DNA from: Sphingopyxis sp. TUF1
Lineage (GTDB): Bacteria > Pseudomonadota > Alphaproteobacteria > Sphingomonadales > Sphingomonadaceae
Assembly (NCBI RefSeq): GCF_036687315.1
Contig: NZ_CP144683.1
Coordinates: 3,108,001-3,172,000 of the forward strand
Length of the DNA: 64,000 bases
Direction: 5' to 3'
Part shown: piece after piece, positions 9,430-18,558 of the stretch
How positions within the stretch are numbered: the first letter of the stretch is position 1
How the letters are laid out: each line of letters opens with the position of its first letter
Position numbers and translations under genes: made by a program
The notes under the pieces: model-generated
Database searches by the model: none
What the model was told of the DNA's origin: nothing
The model's input: the letters and a program-made list of their open reading frames with translations, nothing else

Positions 9430-10062
9430 ATGGCCTATTCGGTCAAAGAGATTTTCCTCACGCTCCAGGGGGAGGGCGCGCGGGCGGGCCGCCGCGCCGT
9501 CTTCTGCCGTTTTGCGGGCTGTAATTTATGGACCGGTCGCGAACAGGACCGCGCGAAAGCCGTCTGCAAATTCTGCGACACCGATTTTGTCGGCACCGAC
9601 GGCACATTGGGCGCGAAGTACCGAGATGCGGCGGCGCTTGCCGACACGATCGCCGATAGCTGGGGGCCGGGCGTCGATGACCGCTATGTCGTGCTGACGG
9701 GCGGCGAGCCGATGTTGCAGGTCGATGCCGCGCTGATCGATGCGCTGCACGCGCGCGGTTTCGCCATCGCAATCGAAAGCAACGGCACCCTGCCGATCCC
9801 GCGCAGCATCGACTGGATCTGCGTCAGCCCGAAGGCCGGGAGCGAACTGGTGCAGCGGAGCGGCGACGAGCTCAAACTCGTTTGGCCACAACCGGGCAGC
9901 GATGTTGCGGCACTCGTCGGGCTCGATTTCAAGCATCGGCTCGTGCAGCCGCTCGACGATCCGAACGCCGCGGCCAATGTGCAGGCGTGTATCGACCTCG
10001 TGATGGACGATCCGCGCTGGCGCCTCTCGCTCCAGACGCACAAGAGTCTGGGGCTGCGCTAG
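9430..10062 (+). CDS. queE: 7-carboxy-7-deazaguanine synthase
   Basis: A 210-residue radical SAM enzyme that converts 6-carboxytetrahydropterin to 7-carboxy-7-deazaguanine. Its iron-sulfur cysteines are C31, C46 and C49, that is C-x14-C-x2-C rather than the standard C-x3-C-x2-C. This expanded loop is known for the Burkholderia-type QueE. The N-terminus YSVKEIFLTLQGEGARAGR and the GGEPMLQ motif are characteristic. It lies 4 bases after queC; the partner genes queD and queF are not in the window. Confidence 0.95.
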   Translation: MAYSVKEIFLTLQGEGARAGRRAVFCRFAGCNLWTGREQDRAKAVCKFCDTDFVGTDGTLGAKYRDAAALADTIADSWGPGVDDRYVVLTGGEPMLQVDAALIDALHARGFAIAIESNGTLPIPRSIDWICVSPKAGSELVQRSGDELKLVWPQPGSDVAALVGLDFKHRLVQPLDDPNAAANVQACIDLVMDDPRWRLSLQTHKSLGLR

Positions 10063-10065
10063 CGT

Positions 10066-10410
10066 CTATTCGCCCTTTTTCGCGGGAGCGTCGGGGGTGA
10101 CCGCCTTTTTGACGGCGGGCATATCGACCGCGTCGGGATTCTCGTCGGCCTCGGCGGGCGGCGCGGTCTCGTCCTCGCCTTCGCTTTCATCGGGATCGGT
10201 GGTCTTCTTCGCCGTCCCGTCGTCGGGAACGCTGTTATCGACGGCGGTACCGTCGCTGACCGCATCGTCGAGGATAATCATCGAATCGCTCACCGATCCG
10301 GGCTGAACCTCGACCGCGTCGAGCTTGGTCGTCGACGTGCCGCCGGTGTCGCCGCCGCCGCACGCGGCGAGGCCAAGGAGAAGGAGCGAAGGCAGAAGGG
10401 TCCGGGTCAT
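10066..10410 (-). CDS. small acidic lipoprotein of unknown function
   Basis: A 114-residue predicted lipoprotein. The signal peptide LPSLLLLGLAACGGG carries a LAAC lipobox with Cys near residue 17. The mature part has no recognisable fold. It is rich in Asp, Glu, Pro, Ala and Lys (DESEGEDETAPPAEADEN) and is probably disordered. It lies 9 bases downstream of lipB on the same strand, and its stop codon is 3 bases from the queE stop (convergent). The function is not known. Confidence 0.65.
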   Translation of the reverse strand: MTRTLLPSLLLLGLAACGGGDTGGTSTTKLDAVEVQPGSVSDSMIILDDAVSDGTAVDNSVPDDGTAKKTTDPDESEGEDETAPPAEADENPDAVDMPAVKKAVTPDAPAKKGE

Positions 10411-10419
10411 GCGCTGGTC

Positions 10420-11073
10420 CTAATCGCTTGGCCGCAGCTTGTCGAGAAAGGCAGGAAGCGTCGCCGCCAGCGCGGCATCGACATCGGCAAAGCCGGCTTT
10501 CTTGCCGAGTGCGGTGAGACTGGTGACGGGATATTCGGCGATCCCACACGGCACGATGCCATTGAAATGCGTCAAGTCGGGCGCGACGTTCAGCGAAAAG
10601 CCGTGCATCGTCACCCAGCGTTTGACGCGCACGCCGATCGCGCCGATCTTTGCCTCGCGTCCCTGTTCGTCGTCGGTCCATATGCCGATGCGGCCATCGG
10701 CGCGTCGCGCTTCGATGCCCAGCAGCGCCAGCGCATCGATCACCCAGCCCTCAAGCGCGTGGACATAAGCGCGCACATCGCGTCCGCGGCGCGTCAGGTC
10801 GAGCTGGACATAGCCGACGCGCTGGCCGGGGCCATGATAGGTATAACGCCCACCGCGTCCGGCGTCATAGACCGGAAAGCGCGGATCGAGCAGCTCGGCC
10901 GGATCGGCGCTCGTTCCGGCGGTGTAGAGGGGCGGATGTTCGAGCAGCCAGATGCGTTCGTCCGCTTCGCCCGCGTGGATGGCTGCAGCACGCGCCTCCA
11001 TCTCGACAAGCGCCGCCGCATAGTCGGTCAGGCCCGGACTAATGGTCCATTGGGGGGGCGGAAGTGAGGGCAT
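10420..11073 (-). CDS. lipB: lipoyl(octanoyl) transferase
   Basis: A 217-residue enzyme that moves octanoyl from acyl carrier protein to lipoate-dependent enzyme domains. Motifs are [63 protein letters not shown] and the catalytic Cys in GIVPCGI. The Lys in AKIGAIG completes the Cys/Lys pair. The start at 11073 (MPSLPPPQW) is preferred over the longer frame from 11196, which has no family likeness. It is divergent from the membrane-protein genes to the right. Confidence 0.95.
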   Translation of the reverse strand: MPSLPPPQWTISPGLTDYAAALVEMEARAAAIHAGEADERIWLLEHPPLYTAGTSADPAELLDPRFPVYDAGRGGRYTYHGPGQRVGYVQLDLTRRGRDVRAYVHALEGWVIDALALLGIEARRADGRIGIWTDDEQGREAKIGAIGVRVKRWVTMHGFSLNVAPDLTHFNGIVPCGIAEYPVTSLTALGKKAGFADVDAALAATLPAFLDKLRPSD

Positions 11074-11205
11074 GACGCGGGCTATCTGGCGCGTCGTCGG
11101 CGTCGGCGCAAGGCCTACCGGACTTCGAGCCAACGGGGCTGGACAGACAGGGTGAATAGCGTCACTTTCGTTGCGACAGGGAAATCGGAAAATCACGGGG
11201 TATCA

Positions 11206-11952
11206 ATGACAAAATTCGACATGGGCGCGGCGTGGGACGACACATTGCTGCTGCTCAGATCGCACAGGGCGCTGATCGGCGCGATCGCCGGCGTGTTTTT
11301 CTTTCTGCCCGCGCTCGCCTTCGCATGGTTTGGCCCCGTGCCGATCGAGCCGCCCGCGGGCACCGAGATCGAGCAGGTGATGGAAACATATCGTGAAAGC
11401 TTTCGGCAGATGATCCCCGGCCAGATCGCCGTCGCGCTCAGCACGATGATCGGCACCGTCGCGATCCTGCGGCTGTGGCTCTCGCGGACCGGCGTCAGCG
11501 TCGGCGAAGCGCTGACCTTTGGCCTGATGCTGTTTCCTACGATGATAGCGGCGCAGATCCTGTCGGGCATCGGCATCGGTTTCGGCTTCGTCTTGCTGAT
11601 CGTTCCGGGCCTTTACCTGATCGGTCGATTGGCGCTGGTGGCGCCGGCGATTGCAGACCGGAGCATCTATAATCCGTTTGCCGCGATCCGGACGAGCTGG
11701 GACCTGACCAGGGACAATGGCTGGGCCGTGTTCTTTTTCCTGTTTCTCGTCGCGCTTGTCATTTTCATCGCCGCACTCATCGTCGGCGGAGTGGTCGCGG
11801 TCGTCGCGGGGACCGAGCCTGGCTTTGGCCGCATGGTCGGCGGTTTGGTAGAAGCGGCGTTCGGTGCGATCGGCAGCCTTTTTTCGGTAGCCGTCGCCGC
11901 GGCCGCCTATCGCCAGCTGGCGCTGCGCAGCGCATCCGACGTGTTTCAGTGA
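11206..11952 (+). CDS. multi-pass membrane protein, tandem paralogue 1
   Basis: A 248-residue inner-membrane protein with about five or six helices. The N-terminal MTKFDMGAAWDDTLLLLRSH and the central LTFGLMLFP, IVPGLYLIGRLALVAPAI and AIRTSWDLTRDNGW segments resemble the membrane domain seen in glycerophosphodiester phosphodiesterase-type proteins (YciC/DUF975-like). The start at 11206 matches the paralogue's N-terminus (MTKMSIGAAFSETF) next door; a longer frame starts at 11152. No enzymatic residues are visible. The function is unknown. Confidence 0.75.
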   Translation: MTKFDMGAAWDDTLLLLRSHRALIGAIAGVFFFLPALAFAWFGPVPIEPPAGTEIEQVMETYRESFRQMIPGQIAVALSTMIGTVAILRLWLSRTGVSVGEALTFGLMLFPTMIAAQILSGIGIGFGFVLLIVPGLYLIGRLALVAPAIADRSIYNPFAAIRTSWDLTRDNGWAVFFFLFLVALVIFIAALIVGGVVAVVAGTEPGFGRMVGGLVEAAFGAIGSLFSVAVAAAAYRQLALRSASDVFQ

Positions 11953-12063
11953 CCGATAAAATGCCCGGATATAAATAGGCAAGCCGCCCCGCGCGACGTC
12001 ACAAAGGCTCTCACCCGCTTCGGATTGCATGGAGAATAAGGTTCGATAACAGGGGGAAGTGAC

Positions 12064-12945
12064 ATGACGAAAATGAGTATCGGAGCGGCCTTTTCGGAGA
12101 CCTTCGCGTTTCTGAAAGCCAATTGGATGCAGATGCTGATGTGGGTCGGCGGAGCGCTGGTCCTCGTTGGTTTGCTCGCCTACCTGTTTCTCGGATCGAC
12201 ATTTACAGCGATGGCGATGGCGCCGAACGATCCGTCGGTGGTCATGGGCGCGTTCGGCAGCATCGCCGTATTCGCGCTGATCGCCGCAGTCATCTTTTAT
12301 GGCGTGTCGATGCTCATCTGGCGCGGCGGAATGCATCCCGGCGAAGCGCCGAATTTTGCTTGGGCGTTTCAGGCCGGGCCTGCTCTGGCCTTTGGCATGA
12401 TGGTCGTGATGATCGCCGCCTATATCGTCATTTTTATCGTCATGTTCATCCTGACGCTGATTTTCGGCGCGGCGCTTGGCGGAATGGGCGCATTTTCGCC
12501 GGCGGCGCTCGAATCGGGCGATGTCGGCGCGATCGGTGGTGGAGCGATCCTGGTCATGATCCTCTTCTACATCGCGTTCGTCGTTTTCCTGTTGTGGGTG
12601 CAGGGCCGTTTCTTGATCGCGGGACCGGTGATGGCGGAGCGCCTGACGCGCAATCCGGTGACGGGCCTTGGCGAATCGTGGCGGCTGACCGGGCCGTCGC
12701 AGTGGGGAATCGTCGGTTTCTACCTGCTCTTCGCGATCGGCATGTTTGTCTATGTACTGGTGGCGGGGATGATTTTTGGCGGGGTCTTGGGCGCGATCGC
12801 CGGGGGGTCAGACCTTGGCGCGATGCTGACGATGATCGTCGTCGGAGCGCTCGTCTACCTTCCGGTCATCATGCTGACATTTTCGATGCCGGTCGGCGTC
12901 TATCGCGCGATCGCCCCGCGGGCATCGGGCGAGATATTCGCCTGA
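12064..12945 (+). CDS. multi-pass membrane protein, tandem paralogue 2
   Basis: A 293-residue inner-membrane protein with about six helices, related to the gene 112 bases upstream in its opening (MTKMSIGAAFSETFAFLKAN) and in the shared 'RFLIAGPVMAERLTRNPVTG...ESWRLT' layout. That layout matches 'RLALVAPAIADRSIYNPFAAIRTSWDLT' in paralogue 1. A good ribosome site, GGGGGAAG, is 6-13 bases before the ATG. A hairpin terminator follows. The pair looks like an old duplication; the function is not known. Confidence 0.75.
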   Translation: MTKMSIGAAFSETFAFLKANWMQMLMWVGGALVLVGLLAYLFLGSTFTAMAMAPNDPSVVMGAFGSIAVFALIAAVIFYGVSMLIWRGGMHPGEAPNFAWAFQAGPALAFGMMVVMIAAYIVIFIVMFILTLIFGAALGGMGAFSPAALESGDVGAIGGGAILVMILFYIAFVVFLLWVQGRFLIAGPVMAERLTRNPVTGLGESWRLTGPSQWGIVGFYLLFAIGMFVYVLVAGMIFGGVLGAIAGGSDLGAMLTMIVVGALVYLPVIMLTFSMPVGVYRAIAPRASGEIFA

Positions 12946-12966
12946 TCGACGCAAGCATGGGCGACG

Positions 12967-12995
12967 GGGCGCTCCGGTAAACGGGGCGCCCTTTT
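12967..12995 (+). terminator. rho-independent terminator after membrane-protein pair
   Basis: The stem GGGCGC (12967-12972) pairs with GCGCCC (12986-12991) around a 13-base loop and is followed by TTTT. It lies 22 bases after the stop of paralogue 2 and just before the hemF stop codon on the other strand. Confidence 0.7.
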
Positions 12996-12999
12996 CGCG

Positions 13000-13860
13000 T
13001 CAGCTCCACTTGGCGAGCGGCGGCAGACTCATCAGGATGGCGTCGATATTGCCGCCGGTCTTGAGCCCGAACAATGTCCCGCGGTCGTAGACAAGGTTGA
13101 ACTCGGCATAGCGACCGCGCCAGATCAGCTGTTCTTCGCGCTCGGCGTCGCTGAAGGGCTGCTTCATCCGGCGGCGCACGATCTGGGGAAAGACATTAAG
13201 AAAAGCCTCGCCCACCGCCTGTGTCAGCTGGAAATTGCGATCGAACTCGGCATCGTCGCCGCATTCGAGATGGTCGTAAAAAATGCCGCCGACGCCGCGG
13301 TGGACGCCGCGGTGCGGGATATAGAAATAATCCTCGGCCCATTTGGCATAGCGTTCGTAGACGTCGGGACCAAAGGGCGCGCAGGCGGCGCGCAGCCGCG
13401 CATGGAACGCATCGGTATCTTCCTGATACGGAATCGGCGGATTGAGGTCGGCGCCGCCGCCGAACCAGCGCTTCGTTGTGACGAGGAAGCGCGTGTTCAT
13501 ATGCACCGCGGGGACGTGCGGGTTCGCCATATGCGCGACGAGGCTGATTCCGGTCGCAAAAAAGCTGGGGTCGTCGCCCGCGCCGTGGATCGACGCGGCA
13601 AAGTCGGGCGCGAACTGGCCGCCGACGGTCGAGACATTGACCCCGACCTTTTCAAAGACCTCGCCGGTCATCACCCCGCGCACGCCGCCGCCGCCTTCAC
13701 CCGGCTCCAGCCCGTCGGCCTCGCGATCCCAGGGCGTGTAGGTAAAGCGCGCGTCGCTGCCGGCTTCGGCCTCGATCGCCTCGAACTCGGCGCAGATGCG
13801 GTCGCGAAGCGATTCGAACCAGTCGCGCGCGCGCTGTTGCTGCGGATCGAGCGGGATCAT
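13000..13860 (-). CDS. hemF: oxygen-dependent coproporphyrinogen III oxidase
   Basis: A 286-residue enzyme that oxidatively decarboxylates coproporphyrinogen III to protoporphyrinogen IX in haem synthesis. Signature segments are VGVNVSTVGG, HMNTRFL, KRWFGGGADLNP, HRGVGGIFYDHLE, EFNLVYDRGT and GLKTGGNIDAILMSLPP. The ATG at 13860 is chosen because it gives the family N-terminus and overlaps the trmL stop by 4 bases (ATGA). The open frame continues to 14481 without meaning. It acts in aerobic haem supply, fitting the adjacent bc1 operon. Confidence 0.96.
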   Translation of the reverse strand: MIPLDPQQQRARDWFESLRDRICAEFEAIEAEAGSDARFTYTPWDREADGLEPGEGGGGVRGVMTGEVFEKVGVNVSTVGGQFAPDFAASIHGAGDDPSFFATGISLVAHMANPHVPAVHMNTRFLVTTKRWFGGGADLNPPIPYQEDTDAFHARLRAACAPFGPDVYERYAKWAEDYFYIPHRGVHRGVGGIFYDHLECGDDAEFDRNFQLTQAVGEAFLNVFPQIVRRRMKQPFSDAEREEQLIWRGRYAEFNLVYDRGTLFGLKTGGNIDAILMSLPPLAKWS

Positions 13861-14315
13861 GACGGAAAGCCTTTCGTTTGCCGGAGCGCCTCGGCGAGCG
13901 CGATGCCAGCGGCGACCGCGACATTCAAGGATCGAAAGCCGGGCCGCATCGGAATCGCGACCCGTGCGGTGGCGGCAGCGTGGACACGCGGCGGGACGCC
14001 CGCGCTTTCCGATCCGAACATGAGCACGTCGCCGTACTCGAACGTGAAGTCGGGAAGCGGGGTAGCACCCGCGGTGGTCAGGAGAACGAGCCGCCCGCCG
14101 CTGCCCCGCGACCAGTCGCAAAAGCCGTCCCAATCGGCGTGGCGCCGGACATCGGCGCGCGCGGCATAGTCCATTCCCGCGCGCCGCAGCGCCGCGTCGC
14201 CAAAAGGAAAGCCGCACGGCTCGACAATGTGCGCGGATACGCCAAAGCAGGCGGCGGTGCGCAGGATCGTGCCGACATTGCCGGCGATGTCGGGTTGAAA
14301 CAGCGCAATCTCCAT
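13857..14315 (-). CDS. trmL: tRNA (cytidine(34)-2'-O)-methyltransferase
   Basis: A 152-residue SPOUT-family methyltransferase that modifies the wobble base of tRNA-Leu. The SPOUT knot motifs are visible: ALFQPDIAGNVGTILRTAACF at the start (Asn in GNVGTILR), VLMFGSESAGVP near residue 100, and IPMRPGFRSLNVAVAAGIAL near residue 123. It is translationally coupled to hemF by a 4-base overlap and diverges from petA across a 223-base gap. Confidence 0.93.
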   Translation of the reverse strand: MEIALFQPDIAGNVGTILRTAACFGVSAHIVEPCGFPFGDAALRRAGMDYAARADVRRHADWDGFCDWSRGSGGRLVLLTTAGATPLPDFTFEYGDVLMFGSESAGVPPRVHAAATARVAIPMRPGFRSLNVAVAAGIALAEALRQTKGFPS

Positions 14316-14538
14316 CCCGCCCCCTTACAGGCCAAGGCGCTGTGAATCGAGAGGCTTGCCCGCGGCGGGGCGGCCCGGTGCGCGAAGCGGAAATTGCCTG
14401 TTGGCAAGCCCCGACTGTGCGGCTATCAGGCCCGCAATTCCCGGAGGGGCCGCCGGGTTGTGCGCTTTCGTGCGCGTGCAACAGGGCGGAACATGGCTTC
14501 GGGAATGATTTCTAGTTCACCCATGCAAGGGCAGTCGA

Positions 14539-15096
14539 ATGGCCAGTGAAACTGAACTCAACGCCGGTATCGAGGATGGCGTACGCCGCCGGGATTTCAT
14601 CAATATTGCGGCGGTGAGTTTCGCGGGTGTCGGGGCCGTCGCCGTCGTGCTGCCGCTCGTCAATCAGATGAATCCGTCGGCCGACGTTCTGGCGCTGTCG
14701 ACGACCGAAATCGACATTTCGGCGATCCAGCCCGGCCAGGCGATCAAAACCAGCTGGCGCAAGCAGCCTGTGTTCGTCCGCAATCTGGTCGCCAAGGAAA
14801 TCGCCGAAGCCAAGGCGGTGCCGCTGGGCGATCTGCGCGATCCCGAAACGATCGACCAGCGCACCAAGCCCGGTAAGGAAAACTGGCTGATCACGCTGGG
14901 CGTCTGCACCCACCTCGGTTGCGTGCCGCTCGGCGCCGCTGAGGGCGAGAACAAGGGCGACTTTGGCGGCTACTTCTGCCCCTGCCACGGATCACACTAC
15001 GACACCGCGGCGCGCATCCGTAAGGGCCCGGCACCCAAGAATCTGGTTGTGCCGCCCTATGAATTCAACAGCGACACTGTCGTGACGATCGGCTGA
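14539..15096 (+). CDS. petA: ubiquinol-cytochrome c reductase Rieske iron-sulfur subunit
   Basis: A 185-residue Rieske protein of the cytochrome bc1 complex. The 2Fe-2S ligands lie in CTHLGC and CPCHGSHYD (two Cys and two His). It begins with a Tat-type membrane anchor, [20 protein letters not shown]. It carries electrons from quinol to cytochrome c1 in the periplasm. It is the first gene of petABC, 13 bases before petB. Confidence 0.97.
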   Translation: MASETELNAGIEDGVRRRDFINIAAVSFAGVGAVAVVLPLVNQMNPSADVLALSTTEIDISAIQPGQAIKTSWRKQPVFVRNLVAKEIAEAKAVPLGDLRDPETIDQRTKPGKENWLITLGVCTHLGCVPLGAAEGENKGDFGGYFCPCHGSHYDTAARIRKGPAPKNLVVPPYEFNSDTVVTIG

Positions 15097-15109
15097 GGAG
15101 CGAGATAAG

Positions 15110-16390
15110 ATGAGCTTTCCCTGGGCCAAAAATTATGAACCCCAGCAGCCGCTGATGAAGTGGCTGGACGAGAAGCTGCCGCTGCCGCGCCTCGTCTACA
15201 ATGCGATCGGCGCAGGTTACCCCGTGCCGCGCAACCTCAACTATTTCTGGAACTTCGGCGTGCTCGCCGGCGCCGCGCTGATGATCCAGATCATCACCGG
15301 CCTCATCCTGGCGATGCACTATGCTGCCAATGTCGGCGTGGCGTTCAATTCGGTCGAGCATATCATGCGCGACGTCAACGCCGGGTGGTTCATTCGCTAT
15401 GCGCATATGAACGGCGCGAGCATGTTCTTCATCGTCGTTTACCTGCACATTTTCCGCGGCCTTTATTACGGATCGTACAAGGCGCCGCGCGAAATGGTGT
15501 GGCTGCTCGGCGTCGTGATCTTCCTGCTGATGATGGCAACCGCCTTCATGGGCTATGTGCTGCCGTGGGGCCAGATGAGCTTCTGGGGCGCGCAGGTGAT
15601 TACCGGTTTCTTTTCCGCGATCCCGATCGTCGGCGAGCCGGTGCGCCAGTGGCTGCTCGGCGGCTTCGTTCCCGACAATGCGACGCTCAACCGCTTCTTC
15701 TCGCTCCACTATCTGCTGCCGTTCGTGATCCTGGGGGTCATTATCCTGCACATCTGGGCGCTGCACATTCCGGGGTCGAACAACCCCACGGGCATCGAGG
15801 TGAAGGACGAACAGGACACCGTCCCGTTCCACCCCTATTACACCGCGAAGGACGGCTTCGGATTGGGTATCTTCCTGCTGGTGTTCGTCGCGCTGACCTT
15901 CTTCAGCCCGAACATGCTGGGTCACGCTGACAATTATATCCCGGCCAACTCGCTGTCGACGCCGGCGCATATCGTTCCTGAATGGTATTTCCTGCCCTTC
16001 TACGCGATCCTGAAGGCCTTCACCTTCAACTTCCTGTGGATCGATGCGAAGCTGTGGGGCGTCATTGCGATGTTCGCATCGATCGCGCTCCTGTTCTTCC
16101 TGCCCTGGCTGGACAGCTCGCCGGTGAAGTCATCGACCTATCGCCCGCTGTATCGCTGGTTCTTCTGGGTGCTCGTCGCCGACGTGCTGCTCCTCGGCTG
16201 GTGCGGTATGCAGCCCGCCGAACAGCCGTGGGTGATCCTCAGCCAGATTGGCGCGATCTATTATTTCGCCCACTTCCTGGTCATTCTGCCGATCGTCTCG
16301 CGGATCGAACGTCCGCTGCCGATGCCGAATTCGATCACCGAAGCGGTCCTTGCAAAGCATGCCGACGACAAGTCGGCGGCCACGGCCTGA
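15110..16390 (+). CDS. petB: cytochrome b of the bc1 complex
   Basis: A 426-residue membrane protein with eight expected helices and two b haems. The quinol-oxidation-site motif [15 protein letters not shown] is near residue 290. [19 protein letters not shown] lies near residue 143. His pairs for the haems are seen in ILAMHYA...RYAHMNGAS and [27 protein letters not shown] ribosome site precedes the ATG. Confidence 0.97.
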   Translation: MSFPWAKNYEPQQPLMKWLDEKLPLPRLVYNAIGAGYPVPRNLNYFWNFGVLAGAALMIQIITGLILAMHYAANVGVAFNSVEHIMRDVNAGWFIRYAHMNGASMFFIVVYLHIFRGLYYGSYKAPREMVWLLGVVIFLLMMATAFMGYVLPWGQMSFWGAQVITGFFSAIPIVGEPVRQWLLGGFVPDNATLNRFFSLHYLLPFVILGVIILHIWALHIPGSNNPTGIEVKDEQDTVPFHPYYTAKDGFGLGIFLLVFVALTFFSPNMLGHADNYIPANSLSTPAHIVPEWYFLPFYAILKAFTFNFLWIDAKLWGVIAMFASIALLFFLPWLDSSPVKSSTYRPLYRWFFWVLVADVLLLGWCGMQPAEQPWVILSQIGAIYYFAHFLVILPIVSRIERPLPMPNSITEAVLAKHADDKSAATA

Positions 16391-16421
16391 GCGCCAGACT
16401 TTAACAGGAGCTGATACAGCC

Positions 16422-17231
16422 ATGGTTCGCCCGCTCGGATTTCTCGTCGGCCTCGGTTTCATCACCGCGCTGGTGCTCGCGATCTTCACGACGCCGCTGA
16501 AGAATGAACCCAATGTCGCCCATAGTTTCGTCAAGCATCCCCGGCATTTGAAGCTGGCGAGCGACGGCCTGATGCCGCATTGGGATCAGGCGCAGTTGCA
16601 GCGCGGGATGCAGGTGTACAAGGAGGTCTGCTCGGCCTGTCACAGCCTGAACCTCGTCGCGTTCCGCAACATTCAGGACCTGGGTTATACCGAAGGCCAG
16701 GTGAAGAGCTTCGCCAAGGGCTTCCAGGTGCCGTCGATCAACCCCGACACCGGCGAAGCCGCGACGCGCGACGGCCTGCCGTCGGATCATTTCCCGGCTC
16801 CCTATGCCAATGACGTTGCCGCGCGTGCAGCGAACAACAATGCGATCCCGCCCGACCTGTCGCTGATCACCAAGGCGCGCGAAGGCGGCAAGGATTATGT
16901 CTATTCGCTGCTGACCGGCTATCAGAACCCGCCGGCGAACCTTCCGGCGGAGCTGAAGCCGGGGACGGGGCTGCATTACAACCCCTATTTCCCCAACCTG
17001 AACCTGGCGATGGCGAAACCGCTGTCGGACGGACAGGTGACCTATGCCGACGGCACCAAGGCCACGGTCGATCAGATGGCGAAGGACGTCGCTGCCTTCC
17101 TCGTCTGGACCGCCGAGCCCAAGCTGGTGAAGCGCGTGCAGGTGGGCTGGGCCGTGTTCGGCTTCCTGCTGATCTTCACCGTGCTGACCTATCTGTCGTA
17201 CCGCAACATCTGGGCCGACAAGAAGCATTGA
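16422..17231 (+). CDS. petC: cytochrome c1 of the bc1 complex
   Basis: A 269-residue membrane-anchored c-type cytochrome. Haem attachment is at CSACH near residue 70, and the likely Met ligand lies in LNLAMAKPLSD. The N-terminal hydrophobic segment exports the protein, and a C-terminal helix (WAVFGFLLIFTVLTYLSY) anchors it. The ATG at 16422 has an AGGAG site 12 bases upstream. The operon ends with a hairpin 8 bases after the stop. Confidence 0.96.
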   Translation: MVRPLGFLVGLGFITALVLAIFTTPLKNEPNVAHSFVKHPRHLKLASDGLMPHWDQAQLQRGMQVYKEVCSACHSLNLVAFRNIQDLGYTEGQVKSFAKGFQVPSINPDTGEAATRDGLPSDHFPAPYANDVAARAANNNAIPPDLSLITKAREGGKDYVYSLLTGYQNPPANLPAELKPGTGLHYNPYFPNLNLAMAKPLSDGQVTYADGTKATVDQMAKDVAAFLVWTAEPKLVKRVQVGWAVFGFLLIFTVLTYLSYRNIWADKKH

Positions 17232-17238
17232 GGACAGG

Positions 17239-17266
17239 GGAGGGCGACCGATCGATCGCCCTCCTT
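17239..17266 (+). terminator. hairpin terminator of petABC
   Basis: Nine-base perfect stem: GGAGGGCGA (17239-17247) pairs with TCGCCCTCC (17256-17264), with an 8-base loop and TT following. It lies just after petC. Confidence 0.7.
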
Positions 17267-17322
17267 CCGTTCATCCGAACGCGGTCGACTTTTCAGGTCG
17301 GGCGTCCAGTTTTTCGGGCGGC

Positions 17323-18399
17323 CTAGAACCAGCTGCCGCGTTCGATCTCTTCGCTGTTTGCAGGCAGCGAGAAATATTGCCCGTCTTCGCCGACGATGAC
17401 CGGCCCGTCGAAGCGATCCTCGGCTCCATCGAGAAACGCCGCATTCAGGTAAGGCGAGGGCATCGACGGCACCACATGACTGAGCACCAGCATCCTGACC
17501 CCCGCGGCGCGCGCACTGTCGGCCGCCTGCGCGGGGCTGGTATGGTAATCGAGGATGTCGCGCATGATCTGGGCGGTCTGTTTCCGTCCGGCCTTGTCGA
17601 GCTTGGCCGCGAGCGTGCGGACCATTGCTGGGTTCAGCGCCTCGTGGATCAGCAGATCAGCGCCTTTCGACGCCGCCTCGAGCGACTTTGACGGCGCGGT
17701 GTCTCCGCTGATGACAAGGCTGCGTCCCTTGTAATCAAAGCGATAGCCGACCGAAGGCTGCACCGGACGATGATCGACGGCGAAGGCGGTCACGCGCAGG
17801 CCATCCGCGTCATAGACGATAGTCGGTGCCGCCGGCATCGCAAAAGGCATGGCGGTGGCGCCAGCGGCCGCAGGCGGCGTAATATCGGGGCCATGATGCG
17901 CCGTGCGATAGCTGTTATCGCGCGCATAGGCGGCATTGAACCCCGATATGACACCCTCGACACCCGTCGGGCCATAGACGGGCAGCGGCGCCCTATTGCC
18001 GCTCGCGGTCCAGCGCAGCAGCATCATCGGTCCCATCCCGTCGATATGATCGGAGTGAAAATGCGTCAGGAACATCGCCTTGATGCGGCCGTTGGGCAAG
18101 CCCATCAAGGCGATGTTGCGCGCCGCGCCTTCGCCCGCATCGACGACGAACATCGCCTTGCCCGCTATCACGATGGTGCAGGCCGCGGCGCGTTCGCGGT
18201 TGGGGAGGGGGGAGCCGGTGCCGCACAGACCCGCGTGCAGGCCGTCGGGCAGGTCGGCGAGCGTGTCGCGGCTGATATTGTGTTCGGCTGCGCGTTCGAA
18301 CAGCCACATGCCGATCGGGCGCTGAAATAGCCACGCGGCAATCGCCGCGATGCTGACGATTACCGCTGCCCATAGCGCGGCACGGCTTGCCTTGGTCAT
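17323..18399 (-). CDS. exported metallo-beta-lactamase-fold hydrolase
   Basis: A 358-residue protein with an N-terminal hydrophobic segment (LWAAVIVSIAAIAAWLF, residues about 9-25), so it is probably a membrane-anchored periplasmic enzyme. The metal site THFHSDHIDG near residue 113 is the HxHxDH signature, and VISGDTAPS and LSHVVPS supply later ligands. It resembles the RNase Z/arylsulfatase-like branch, where GTGSPLPNRERAA near the start is typical. Its substrate is not known. It is divergent from the acyl-CoA dehydrogenase gene at 18559. Confidence 0.85.
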   Translation of the reverse strand: MTKASRAALWAAVIVSIAAIAAWLFQRPIGMWLFERAAEHNISRDTLADLPDGLHAGLCGTGSPLPNRERAAACTIVIAGKAMFVVDAGEGAARNIALMGLPNGRIKAMFLTHFHSDHIDGMGPMMLLRWTASGNRAPLPVYGPTGVEGVISGFNAAYARDNSYRTAHHGPDITPPAAAGATAMPFAMPAAPTIVYDADGLRVTAFAVDHRPVQPSVGYRFDYKGRSLVISGDTAPSKSLEAASKGADLLIHEALNPAMVRTLAAKLDKAGRKQTAQIMRDILDYHTSPAQAADSARAAGVRMLVLSHVVPSMPSPYLNAAFLDGAEDRFDGPVIVGEDGQYFSLPANSEEIERGSWF

Positions 18400-18501
18400 A
18401 GCTTATCCCCCATCCCGTCCCAGGCACCCGCGCCTGCTGGACAACGCGCTTTCATACGCGCAATCTCGGCAGCGCGGAAAGTTGCCAAATGAAACTTGCC
18501 G

Positions 18502-18530
18502 TTTACGTAAAGGTGAGCGGACAGTATAAG
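18502..18530 (+). promoter_or_regulatory. sigma70-like promoter with TTTACGTAAA palindrome
   Basis: TTTACG (18502-18507) and TATAAG (18525-18530) are 17 bases apart, a good -35/-10 pair. The -35 overlaps the perfect 10-base palindrome TTTACGTAAA (18502-18511), a plausible repressor site. The acyl-CoA dehydrogenase ATG is 28 bases after the -10. The regulator is not identified. Confidence 0.5.
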
Positions 18531-18558
18531 CGCGCCATTACCCGATGGGAGATTCGTG

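Noticed and set aside
10597..10650. lipB as a possible pseudogene because the frame is longer than usual
   Set aside because: The extra length comes only from an upstream start. From 11073 the size and catalytic residues are normal.
13861..14481. Upstream extension of hemF (493-codon frame)
   Set aside because: The extra part is antisense-like sequence overlapping trmL in another frame. The family N-terminus starts at 13860.
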